Assembly: GCF_000717715.1 (NCBI RefSeq)
Contig: NZ_JOAI01000069.1
Span: 1-31,632, forward strand
Length of the DNA stretch: 31,632 nt
From: Streptomyces sp. NRRL B-24484
Lineage (GTDB): Bacteria; Actinomycetota; Actinomycetes; Streptomycetales; Streptomycetaceae
Direction: 5' to 3'
The translations under genes were made by a program, and so were the position numbers. The notes beneath the pieces are model-generated. The model ran no database searches, had not been told where the DNA came from, and worked only from the letters and a program-made list of their open reading frames with translations. Below, in pieces: positions 16,031-25,445 of this stretch (positions are counted from its first letter, which is position 1; every line of letters begins with the position of its first letter).

Positions 16031-16975
16031 TCAACCGGCCGCCCCGCAGCGCTCGGTGTCGATCTCGGCCAGGGTCGCCTCGTTGTAGCGCGCCCCGTGC
16101 ACGGTGGCGGAGTCGAGCACCGCCCCCGCGGCGTCCAGGGCCTCGGCGGGCACGGCGAGGTCGAGCACGGCGAGGTTCTCCCGCAGGTGCGCGACGGACC
16201 GCGTCCCGGGGATCGCCAGGACGTGCGGCGCCCGCGAGAGCACCCAGGCCAGCGCCAGTTGGGAGAGGGTGCAGCCGGCGGCCCCGGCGATCCCGTCGAG
16301 CCTGCGCCGGAGTTCGAGGTTGGCGGGGTAGTGCCGGGCCTCGAAGCGGGGCATCTGCCGGCGGATGTCCCGCTCGGGGAGCGCGCCGGGGTCGGGCGGC
16401 GCCGAGGTGAGGAAGCCGCGGGCCAGCGGGCTGAACGCCACCAGGGCGACGCCGAGTTCACCGGCCGCCGCCAGGGTGCCCTGCTCGGGGTTGCGCGACC
16501 ACAGGCTGTACTCGTTCTGCAGCGCGGCGATCGGGTGCACGGCATGGGCCCGGCGCAGTGTCGCCGCGGACGCCTCGGAGAGTCCCACCGCCCGGACCTT
16601 CCCGGCCGCGACGAGCTCCGCCATCGCACCGGTGCTCTCCTCCACCGGGACCTGCCGGTCGACCCGGTGCAGGTAGTAGAGGTCGATGGTGTCGGTGCGG
16701 AGCCGGGCGAGCGCCTCGTCGGCGGTGCGGCGGAGGGTCTCCGGCCGGCCGTCGATGACGCGCCGCCCGTCGACACCGGTCATGCCGCACTTGCTGGCCA
16801 GCACGATCCGGTCCCGGTGCGCGGCGAGGACGCGGCCGAGCAGGTCCTCGTTGGCACCGAATCCGCAGAGGGCGGCGGTGTCGAAGAGGGTGACGCCCTC
16901 CTCCACGGCGGTGCGCAGCAGGTGTTCGGCGGCCTGCGGCCCGGGCGGAACTCCGTAGGCGTGGCTGAGGTTCAT
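16031..16975 (-). CDS. Aldo/keto reductase, 5' end and catalytic Tyr lost (probably decayed)
   Basis: The open frame is 314 aa from ATG 16975. It is an AKR barrel, with LFDTAALCGFGANEDLLG (33-50), the catalytic Lys in VLASKCGM and His in YLHRVD. Two defects are visible. First, the family N-terminus (RRIGPLEVPAVGLGC) is encoded just upstream in frame, but between the ligC stop at 17051 and ATG 16975 there is no ATG, GTG or TTG. Second, the catalytic Tyr of the DTAxxYG motif is Cys (TGC instead of TAC) at residue 40. The enzyme is therefore unlikely to work as a normal NADPH-dependent reductase. It follows ligC on the same strand and in the same frame as the last gene of the lig group. Any role in that pathway is unsupported. 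Confidence 0.7.
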   Translation of the reverse strand: MNLSHAYGVPPGPQAAEHLLRTAVEEGVTLFDTAALCGFGANEDLLGRVLAAHRDRIVLASKCGMTGVDGRRVIDGRPETLRRTADEALARLRTDTIDLYYLHRVDRQVPVEESTGAMAELVAAGKVRAVGLSEASAATLRRAHAVHPIAALQNEYSLWSRNPEQGTLAAAGELGVALVAFSPLARGFLTSAPPDPGALPERDIRRQMPRFEARHYPANLELRRRLDGIAGAAGCTLSQLALAWVLSRAPHVLAIPGTRSVAHLRENLAVLDLAVPAEALDAAGAVLDSATVHGARYNEATLAEIDTERCGAAG

Positions 16976-17050
16976 GCAGCCCAGGCCGACCGCCGGGACC
17001 TCGAGGGGCCCGATCCGGCGGGGTCCGCGGCCGGGCCGTGGGCGTCGCCG

Positions 17051-18026
17051 TCACGAGGCCCGGGCAGCGTCGAGCTGCTGTTCGAGGGCGGCCAGGGTGC
17101 GGTAGCAGGGCAGCACCTGGGCGAGCGAGGCGTTGGGTTCGCGGCCTTCGCGGATGGCGGCGACGAACTCGCGGTCCTGCAGCTCGATGCCGTCGGTGGA
17201 GATGTCGACGCCGCTGACGTCGATCGGCTCGTCCTTGCCGGTGAACAGGTCGTCGTAGCGGGCGAGGTAGGTGCCGGTGTCTCCGATGTAGCGGAAGAAG
17301 GTGCCGAGCGGGCCGTCGTTGTTGAAGGAGAGCGAGAGGGTGCAGATGGCGCCGCTCTCCGCGCGCAGCTGGATCGACATGTCCATCGCGATGCCGAGGA
17401 CGGGGTGGATCGGGCCCTGGATCGCGTTGGCCTGCACGATGGGCGAGCCGGTCTGGTGGGCGAACAGGTCGACGGTGTGGGCGGCGTGGTGCCAGAGCAG
17501 GTGGTCCGTCCCAGGAGCGCTGCCGGCCCAGGGCGTTGAGGTTCTCGCGGCGGAAGAAGTAGGTCTGCACGTCCATCTGCTGGATGCGGTACTCCCCGGC
17601 CGTGATCCGCTGCCGGACCCACTGGTGGCTGGGGTTGAAGCGCCGGGTGTGGCCGGCCATGGCGACGAGTCCGGTGCGCTGCTGGGCGGCCAGGCAGGCC
17701 TCGGCGTCGGTGAGGGAGTCGGCCAGCGGGATCTCGGTCTGAACGTGCTTGCCCGCCTCCAGGCAGGCGACGGTCTGCTCGGCGTGCATCGGGGTGGGGG
17801 TAGCCAGGATGACGGCGTCGACGTCGTCGGCGGCGAGCACCTCGTCGAAGCCGGCGACGCCGCGGCCGATGCCCTGCTCGGCGGCGAACGCCCGGGCGCG
17901 CTCCGGGGTGCTGCTGACGACGGCGGTCACCTCGACGCCGTCGATCCGGCGCAGGGCGGCGGCGTGCTTCGCACCGAAGGCGCCGCCTCCGGCCAGGGCG
18001 ATCCGGACGGGCTGCTGGTCGGTCAT
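17051..18026 (-). pseudogene. ligC: 4-carboxy-2-hydroxymuconate-6-semialdehyde dehydrogenase, frameshifted
   Basis: This is a Gfo/Idh/MocA-family dehydrogenase that oxidises the ring-cleavage product of protocatechuate (as its hemiacetal) to 2-pyrone-4,6-dicarboxylate with NAD(P). The first part (MTDQQPVRIALAGGGAFGAK, with a Rossmann GGGAFG, then VAMAGHTRRFNPSHQWV and MDVQTYFFRRENLNALGRQR) runs to about 17515. The rest (DHLLWHHAAHTVDLFAHQTG to LEQQLDAARAS) is in the next frame. Removing one base from CCC at 17510-17512 restores RSWTDHLLWHH, so a single extra base explains the break. A sequencing error is possible. ATG 18026 is 1 nt from the ligAB stop, with GGAGGAG just ahead. Confidence 0.88.
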
Positions 18027-18027
18027 G

Positions 18028-19335
18028 TCACTCCTCCGTGGCGGGCGCCTCGGCCCGCGGGTGGTTCTCCAGGATCAGGTGGCCGACGGCGGTGTTGGAC
18101 GCCGGCACGTGGTAGAAGCGGTGCTTGGTCTCGACCTCGCCGCCGCCGTCGACGTCGCTCATCGCCCCGCGGGCGATCAGCCACATGACGAGCTCGATGC
18201 CCTCGCTGCCGGCCTGCTCGACGTAGTCCAGGTGCGGGAGTTGCGCGAGGCCGGCCGGGTCGTCGACCAGCCGGTCGAGGAAGGCGTTGTCCCAGGCACG
18301 GTTGATGAGGCCGGCGCGGGGGCCCTGCAGCTGGTGGCTCATGCCGCCGGTGCCCCACACCTGGACGTTGAGCGGTCGGCCGTAGGACTCGATCGCCCGG
18401 CGCAGTGCCCGGCCGAGGTTGAAGCACCGCTCGCCGGAGGGCACCGGGTACTGCACCACGTTGACGTGGAACGGGATCACCTTGCACGGCCAGGCGTCGA
18501 CGTCGCCGAACATCAGCGGCAGCGGGACGGTGAGGCCGTGGTCGACGGTCATCTCGTTGACCAGGGTGAGGTCGAAGTCGTCCCGGATCAGCGAGTGGGC
18601 GATGTGCGCGGCGAGGTCCGGGTCGCCCTCGATGCCGGGGACGGGTCGGGGGCCGTAGCCCTCGTCGGCGGTGGGGTAGGCGGCGCCGGCGCCGAGGACG
18701 AAGGTCGGGATCAGCGACTGGTCGAAGGCGGTGGCGTGGTCGTTGTAGACCAGGAAGACCACGTCGGGGCGGTTCTCCCGGGCCCACTGCCGGGAGTGCT
18801 CGTAGCCGTCGAAGACCGGTTTCCAGTAGGGCTCTTCGGTCTTGTGGTGGTCCATCGCCGCGCCGATCGCCGGCACGTGGGAGGTGAAGACGGCGGCGGT
18901 GACGACGGCGTGCTCGGCCGGCGGCGCGGGGTCGGCGTGGGCGGCCTCCAGGACGGCGTGGTCGATCCGGTTGCCGTCGACGGAGCGGCCGCCCGCGAGC
19001 ATCATGTCGCGGTACTCCTGCTCGGTCATGCCGGTCATCGAGCCCGCCATCTGCTGGAACGAGAGCCCCAGCGTCGCACCCCACTTGGCGAGGAAGTAGA
19101 TGTTGCCGCCCTCGCGCATCGCGGCGTTGAGGTCGCGGTCGAGCAGGGCCTGCTTCTGCTCCTCGCGCAGCGGCCAGGCGTCCAGGTAGGCGCGTTCGTC
19201 GGCGAGGTAGCTCGCGCGGTTCTCCGCGGTCATCAGCGACATGCAGAACTGGTTGAGGTGGTACCCCTTGGCGGACTGCTCGGCGTCGAAGATCGTCGTC
19301 CCCGGGACCAGCCGGTAGGTCTTGTCCAGCGACAT
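18028..19335 (-). CDS. ligAB: Protocatechuate 4,5-dioxygenase, fused alpha and beta subunits
   Basis: The product is 435 aa. Residues 1-125 are the LigA-type alpha subunit (YHLNQFCMSLM, NIYFLAKWGATLGLSFQQMA). Residues 145-430 are the LigB-type class III extradiol catalytic subunit (FTSHVPAIGAAMD with metal-ligand His153, LVYNDHATAFD, VWGTGGMSHQLQGPRAGLIN with the catalytic His, and GSEGIELVMW with the metal-ligand Glu). It opens protocatechuate between C4 and C5 using Fe(II) and O2. In Sphingobium the subunits are separate; here they are one chain in the order A then B, whereas fused gallate dioxygenase (DesB) has the reverse order. ATG 19335 is chosen for GGAGA 5 nt ahead; TTG 19347 would add four residues. 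Confidence 0.93.
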   Translation of the reverse strand: MSLDKTYRLVPGTTIFDAEQSAKGYHLNQFCMSLMTAENRASYLADERAYLDAWPLREEQKQALLDRDLNAAMREGGNIYFLAKWGATLGLSFQQMAGSMTGMTEQEYRDMMLAGGRSVDGNRIDHAVLEAAHADPAPPAEHAVVTAAVFTSHVPAIGAAMDHHKTEEPYWKPVFDGYEHSRQWARENRPDVVFLVYNDHATAFDQSLIPTFVLGAGAAYPTADEGYGPRPVPGIEGDPDLAAHIAHSLIRDDFDLTLVNEMTVDHGLTVPLPLMFGDVDAWPCKVIPFHVNVVQYPVPSGERCFNLGRALRRAIESYGRPLNVQVWGTGGMSHQLQGPRAGLINRAWDNAFLDRLVDDPAGLAQLPHLDYVEQAGSEGIELVMWLIARGAMSDVDGGGEVETKHRFYHVPASNTAVGHLILENHPRAEAPATEE

Positions 19336-19408
19336 GCCGGTCTCCAATCGTGTCGTGCGGTGAGGGGGCAGCGGGGGTCGGTCGGCTCCGGGTCGGTCGG
19401 CTTCCGGG

Positions 19409-21034
<1,626 letters not shown>

Positions 21035-21049
21035 TCAGCGGCCGGATGC

Positions 21050-21646
21050 GGCACGGCGGGCAGCGGCGTGGGGGTCGCCCGGCGGGTGCGCGAGGGGGTG
21101 CCGGCGGACGTGCTCGTGCTCGCCGAGGACGCACCGGTGAAGCTGGCGGCCGAGGGGCACCTGGTGCCGGGCACGGTCCGGCCGCTGTGGGCGTCCCAGG
21201 TCGTGGCGGCGGTGCCGGCGGGGTCGCCCGTCCCGGCCCTCGACTCGGAGTCGGACCTGCAAGCCGCCCTGCTGGCCGCGGAACGGATCGCCTACTCGAC
21301 GGGGCCCAGCGGTACGGCACTGGTCGAGCTGACCGCCCGGCTGGGCCTCGCCGGGCGGATCGGCCACCGGCTCGTCCAGACGCCGCCGGGGGTCCCGGTC
21401 GGCAGCCTGCTCGCCGCGGGCGGGGCGGACCTGGCCTTCCAGCAGCAGAGCGAACTGACGGGCCTGCCCGGCGTCGTCGTGGTCGGCCCGCTGCCGGGCG
21501 ACGCCGCGATCAGCTCGACCTTCGGCGGGGCCGTGCTGGTGGCCTCCGCCGAGCCGCACCGCGCCACCGAGGTCCTCGACCTGCTCGGCTCCGACGCCGC
21601 GTCGCGGATCGCCCGCGCCGGGGGCATGCGGCCGGCCCGCCCCTGA
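21050..21646 (+). pseudogene. ModA-like substrate-binding protein, 5' end missing
   Basis: The frame reads VARRVREGVPADVLVLAEDA, then AYSTGPSGTALVELTARLGL, VQTPPGVPVGSLLAAGGADL and AFQQQSELTGLPGVVVVGPL. This matches the C-terminal two thirds of a periplasmic-type (ModA-like) binding-protein family I know mainly from proteobacteria. The signal peptide and the first roughly 55 residues (usually GISSMA...) are absent. The frame simply begins beside the ligK start. A GTG at 21068 is in frame, but a protein from there could not be secreted or fold normally. Likely a remnant, perhaps brought in with the lig genes; that origin is inference. Confidence 0.7.
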
Positions 21647-22092
21647 CCCGCGCCTCCGCCGGGGACCGGATGCGGTCCCGTAGCGTAGGGCGGGTGGCGC
21701 TCGGGGCGGCCGGTGTGCTGCTGGCCGTCCTGCTGCGCGGCTGGAGCGTCCTCTTCCTGGCGTCCTCCGCCGCCGCGGTCACCGCGTCGGTGGTCCCGAC
21801 CGCGCTCGTCCACACGCTGTTCCGGCCGGGCTTCTCCCGGCTCGGGATGCCGTGGACGATGTACGGCTCGCCGGGCTGCTGCCGGGCCGGGCCGGCAGCA
21901 GCCTTCGGCCGCGCATCCCGGCCGAACGCGCTGCGGCGACCGGACGGAGACCGTGATGCTCACCGGCGTCCGGTAGCCGCTGCGGCCCGGAAGGGGCGGA
22001 GCCGGTGCGGGGCCGAGGGTCCGCTCGGCCCCGCCCTGTCGTCCTCCGGGTCCGAGCGGAGCCCGGCACTCCCCCGACGACCTCCCGGAGCC
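21647..22092. other. Gap with a possible small membrane ORF fragment
   Basis: On the plus strand ATG 21670 (or GTG 21694, preceded by TAGCGTAGGG) opens a frame with a hydrophobic stretch (VALGAAGVLLAVLLRGWSVL then FLASSAAAVTASVVPTALVH) ending near WTMYGSPGCC. After that it becomes Arg-rich and loses protein character. It may be the start of a truncated membrane-protein gene. Nothing else is recognisable up to the terminator at 22007-22034. Confidence 0.3.
22007..22034. terminator. Hairpin downstream of the MFS gene
   Basis: An 11-bp perfect stem (22007-22017 with 22024-22034) with a 6-nt loop, about 60 nt beyond the MFS stop on the minus strand. Confidence 0.6.
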
Positions 22093-23379
22093 CTAAACGG
22101 CGCCCTCCGGAACGAGATCCGCGGCTTCTGCGTGCTCCGGGGGCCCGGCCGGGACGGCGGCGCGCAACGCCGCCTCGACCCGGCGGTTGCTGGTCATGGT
22201 CGCGGTGACGGCGGTCATGGTGAGGAGGAGGCCGGCGGCGGCGTAGAGCGGGGTGCGTACGTCGTAGGCGCTGGCCAGCCAGCCGCCGAGGAAGGCGCCG
22301 AACGGGGCGGCGCACATGGCGAGCATGCGGGAGGTGGAGGCGACCCGGCCCATCAGGTGGGCGGGGACGACCGCCTGTCGGAGGGAGGGGGCGAGCACCA
22401 TGGTGGCGCCCATGCCCGCCCCGCAGACGGCGAGCGCGAGGCCGGCGACGTACGGGTTCGGGGCAGCGGCGAGCCCCAGGACGGCGAGTCCCTCGACCGC
22501 GGCCGTGCAGGTCAGCGCGGTGCCGGTGCCGAGTCGCCGGCCGAGGAAGGAGGCGATGCCCGCGCCGAGCAGACCGCCGGTGGCCTCCGCCGTGAGGAGC
22601 AGGCCGAAGCCGGAGGTGCCGAGGCCGAGACGGTCGTGCGCGAAGAGCGCGAGTACGGTCTCCACGGCGAGGAAGGCGATGTTCCCGACGGCCGGACGCA
22701 GCGCGAGCCCGAGCAGCAGCCGGTCCCGGAACACGTACGAGGCGCCGTCCCGTGCCTGGCGCAGCAGCGACTCACGGGCCTGCGGTACGGGCCCGGGTGC
22801 GGCGGGCAGCGAGCGTACGAGCAGTGCGGAGAGGGCGAACGACACGGCGTCGGTGAGCAGCGGGAACGCCCGGCCGAGGGCGAGCAGGGCACTGCCCGCG
22901 GGCGGCCCCGCGAAGCCGGACGCGGCGGTCTGGGTGCCGCGCAGGCGGGAGTTGGCGCGCTCCAGGAGCACGGGGTCGCGGCCGAGCAGGTCCGGCAGGT
23001 AGGCCGTGGCGGCCGTGTCGAAGAAGAGTCCGCCGAGGCCGAGCAGGAAGGCGACGGCCGCGAGCAGGGTAATGCTCAGCGCGTCGAGCGCGGCCGCGGC
23101 TGCCGGTATCGCGAGCAGGGCCGCACGCGCCGCGTCCGTGGCCACCATCGTGCGCCGACGGTCCCAGCGGTCCACCAGCGCACCGCCGAGCACCCCGAAG
23201 AGCAGCCAGGGCAGCGTTCCGGCGGCCGTGACGACGGCCAGCGCCATCGGATCCCGCGTCAGCGTCAGGGCGAGCAGCGGCAGCGCGGCGTGCGACACCC
23301 CGTCACCGAGCGAGGACACCGTCTGCGCGGTCCACAGCCGGCCGAACCCGATCGGCAACTTCTTGGTCTCCGTGCTCAC
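22093..23379 (-). CDS. MFS transporter, drug/efflux type
   Basis: The product is 428 aa with about 12 membrane segments in two halves. The motif-A-like loop GGALVDRWDRRRTMVATDAA follows TM2, as in DHA3-type exporters (enterobactin exporter and macrolide efflux relatives). It probably exports a small hydrophobic compound by proton exchange. GTG 23379 overlaps the TGA of the ArsR-family gene (GTGA), so the pair forms one operon with the regulator first. That makes the pump a likely target of the regulator and of the palindrome upstream. The substrate cannot be read from sequence. Confidence 0.92.
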   Translation of the reverse strand: MSTETKKLPIGFGRLWTAQTVSSLGDGVSHAALPLLALTLTRDPMALAVVTAAGTLPWLLFGVLGGALVDRWDRRRTMVATDAARAALLAIPAAAAALDALSITLLAAVAFLLGLGGLFFDTAATAYLPDLLGRDPVLLERANSRLRGTQTAASGFAGPPAGSALLALGRAFPLLTDAVSFALSALLVRSLPAAPGPVPQARESLLRQARDGASYVFRDRLLLGLALRPAVGNIAFLAVETVLALFAHDRLGLGTSGFGLLLTAEATGGLLGAGIASFLGRRLGTGTALTCTAAVEGLAVLGLAAAPNPYVAGLALAVCGAGMGATMVLAPSLRQAVVPAHLMGRVASTSRMLAMCAAPFGAFLGGWLASAYDVRTPLYAAAGLLLTMTAVTATMTSNRRVEAALRAAVPAGPPEHAEAADLVPEGAV

Positions 23380-23915
23380 CTGGCGTCCCCCTCGGTCTGC
23401 GCGGGCCGCGCCGGGTGGAAGAGCGCGAAGACGAGTGACGCGTCCGGCAGCGACGGGTCGGACAGCTCGCGGTACTCGTCCGCCAGCGCATCCAGCCGCG
23501 CCCCGAGCTCCGCGAACTGCTCCTCGGTGAGCCGCAGGTGCGCCATCCGCACGTGCCGCTCACCGTTCGCCGGCGCGGCCTCCAGGTCCGCCACCGCGTG
23601 CCGCATCAGCACGTCCGGCCCCCCTTCGCCCGGGTCCGGCAGCACGATCGACCGGGCGGCCATGGCGTAGTACCGCTCGGTGACCCCGCGGACCTTCCGC
23701 GTCCGCACCACCGTCACCAGGCCGGCCCGTTCGAGCAGTCGTACGTGGTAGCTGGAGCTCCCCTTCGCGAGGCCCACGCGCTCGGCGATCTGCGTGATCG
23801 TCGCGGGCTCGAAGCGGAGCACGGCCATGATCCGGTGGCGCGTCAGGTTGGAGACGGCCCGCAGCTGTTCGTCGGTGGTGACGTGGAACGTCTCGGGAAG
23901 ATCGTCGGTAGGCAT
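23376..23915 (-). CDS. ArsR-type winged-helix transcriptional regulator
   Basis: The product is 179 aa. The winged HTH (about 15-80: TRHRIMAVLRFEPATITQIA, then ERVGLAKGSSSYHVRLLERA) is of the ArsR/HTH_20 type. The C-terminal half is helical and acidic with no Cys pairs, so it is not a classic metal sensor. It probably represses itself and the MFS gene it overlaps. ATG 23915 is used, although GAGGG is only 1 nt away; an upstream TTG or GTG at about 23930 is a possible alternative. A 24-bp perfect palindrome lies directly ahead. Confidence 0.88.
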   Translation of the reverse strand: MPTDDLPETFHVTTDEQLRAVSNLTRHRIMAVLRFEPATITQIAERVGLAKGSSSYHVRLLERAGLVTVVRTRKVRGVTERYYAMAARSIVLPDPGEGGPDVLMRHAVADLEAAPANGERHVRMAHLRLTEEQFAELGARLDALADEYRELSDPSLPDASLVFALFHPARPAQTEGDAR

Positions 23916-23921
23916 GCCCTC

Positions 23922-23945
23922 AATGGTCAACACTTCTTGACCATT
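23922..23945. promoter_or_regulatory. 24-bp perfect palindrome, operator of the ArsR-MFS operon
   Basis: Arms AATGGTCAA and TTGACCATT (9 bp each, perfect) flank a 6-nt spacer, starting 6 bp before the regulator's ATG. On the minus strand a TTGACG follows within a few bases on the promoter side and may be the -35 element, so a bound repressor would block it. Autoregulation is inferred from position. Confidence 0.7.
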
Positions 23946-24325
23946 CGTCAAGCGGTTTGCCGGGCTTCCGGAGGCGGCCGTCCCGCACATGACGCTTTCG
24001 TCCCTGCTCCGCGGCTTCCGGCCCGGCGTCGGTCGAGCGAGGAGTCCGGTCCCGGAAGACCATCGGACCAGTGGGGCTGCGGGCCGGAGCCCGTGCCGTA
24101 CGCCTCCGTCGCCGCGGGGGTGTCCGACGCGGGCGCCCGGCTGCCGACGTCCTTCCGCTGCCGCCCCGCGGCCACTGCCCTCCTCGATGGAGGAACCCGG
24201 CCGCTGGACGGCCGAACGCGTTGCCCGTGCCGTGGTGGCCGCGCCCGTCGACGACCGAGAGGCCGTCCGACCGCCGCACCGAACCTGATTCGCGCGTGGA
24301 ATGCCCGATACGGCACAGTGATCCC
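23946..24325. other. Intergenic region between divergent regulators
   Basis: About 380 bp separate the ArsR and TetR genes. Short open frames are present but none has a recognisable product. Promoters for both flanking genes are expected here. Apart from the palindrome at its left edge I see no clear site. Confidence 0.5.
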
Positions 24326-24985
24326 ATGAAGGCGCAGACGGGGACAGACCGCAGGCCGCCGGCCGGGGCGGTCCGGCGGCGGCCCGTCCAGCAGCGCAGC
24401 CAGGAGCGCTACGAGCGGCTGCTGGACGCCTGTGCGGGCCTGCTCGACGAGGTCGGCCCGACGGCACTGACCACCAAGGAGGTCGCGCAGCGGGCGCAGG
24501 TGCCGATCGGCACGCTGTACCAGTTCTTCTCCGGCAAGGAGAGCCTGCTGGGCGCCCTCGCGGAGCGGAACCTGGACCGCTTCATCGCCCGGCTGACCGT
24601 CCGGATCGAGTCGGCGGCGCCCGTCGGCGTCCCCGGCTTCGTCGACCTGGCGGTGGACGAGTTCGTCGCCATGAAGCGCACCGTCGCCGGGTTCGGACAC
24701 CTGGACTTCGGTCTGGTCGCCGCGGTACCGGGCGACCTCCGGGACGACCGGCACCTGCTCGACCGGGACTTGGACAACAACGCGGCGGTCGCCGAGCGGA
24801 TCGGCGCCCTCGGCGGCGAGCTGTTCGCCTACCCGGGCTTCGCGCTGGCGCTGCGGGTGGCCCTGGAGTGCGCGGACGCCGTCCTCAAGGTGGCCTTCCG
24901 GGTGGACCCGGAGGGCGACCCGGCACTGATCGGCGAGTGCAAGCGGCTGCTCCGCGGCTACCTGGCGGAGCGGCCCGCCGCCTGA
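24326..24985 (+). CDS. TetR-family transcriptional regulator
   Basis: The product is 219 aa. The HTH lies at about 25-70 (RSQERYERLLDACAGLLDEV, then LTTKEVAQRAQVPIGTLYQF, FSGKESLLGALAERN), a textbook TetR N-terminus. The C-terminal ligand domain is all-helical with no marked motif. ATG 24326 has no good Shine-Dalgarno and may be nearly leaderless. The frame is open further upstream, but that part has no TetR character. The neighbours are a divergent ArsR gene and, beyond a shared terminator, a converging glucanase gene, so no target is obvious. Confidence 0.92.
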   Translation: MKAQTGTDRRPPAGAVRRRPVQQRSQERYERLLDACAGLLDEVGPTALTTKEVAQRAQVPIGTLYQFFSGKESLLGALAERNLDRFIARLTVRIESAAPVGVPGFVDLAVDEFVAMKRTVAGFGHLDFGLVAAVPGDLRDDRHLLDRDLDNNAAVAERIGALGGELFAYPGFALALRVALECADAVLKVAFRVDPEGDPALIGECKRLLRGYLAERPAA

Positions 24986-25040
24986 GCACGCGCCGGCTGC
25001 CCGTACCCGGGGCCGACCGCTCGGACACGGAGCGCGAAAG

Positions 25041-25074
25041 GCGGATGCCCACCTCCGGCGAGGTGGGCATCCGC
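25041..25074. terminator. Strong bidirectional hairpin terminator
   Basis: A perfect 15-bp stem (25041-25055 with 25060-25074) with a 4-nt loop, between the TetR gene and the converging glucanase locus. Confidence 0.9.
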
Positions 25075-25090
25075 TGCCAGGTCTTCGCGG

Positions 25091-25445
25091 TCAGGAGGCG
25101 AAGGCCTGGAGTTCGGAGAACTGGCCGGCCGGCCAGGCGGTGTTTCCGGTCACGGCGATCCGCAGGTAGCGGGTCGAGTTGGCCGGGAGGTTGATCGTCA
25201 CCGTGTTGCCGGTGGCCGGGTCGAAGGTGTAGCCGGCCGACCCCACCAGGGTGGTGAAGGACGAACCGTCGGCGGAACCCTGCACGGAGACGGCAGCTTC
25301 AGGGTGACCTTGCCGAGACTCACCGCGCAGCCGAGATCCACCTGCACCCACTGCGGGAAGGCGTTGTTCGCGCTCTCCCAGTACGAGTTGGCGTCACCGT
25401 CCACCGCGTTGCCCGCACCGTACGTCTGGTCGGCGAGGGCGAGGA
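25091..25445 (-). pseudogene. Out-of-frame discoidin (F5/8 type C) domain of the glucanase
   Basis: Two reading frames hold one carbohydrate-binding domain. One reads LADQTYGAGNAVDGDANSYW then ESANNAFPQWVQVDLGCAVS and LGKVTLKLP (about 25290-25437). The other reads AAVSVQGSADGSSFTTLVGS then AGYTFDPATGNTVTINLPAN and YLRIAVTGNTAWPAGQFSEL to the stop at 25091. Relative to family members I know, the first strand (N-L-A-x-G-K) and a middle piece (about 10 residues, LADWNTRTQ-like) are missing. Each gap changes the frame. The domain therefore cannot be made as part of the enzyme. Confidence 0.8.
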
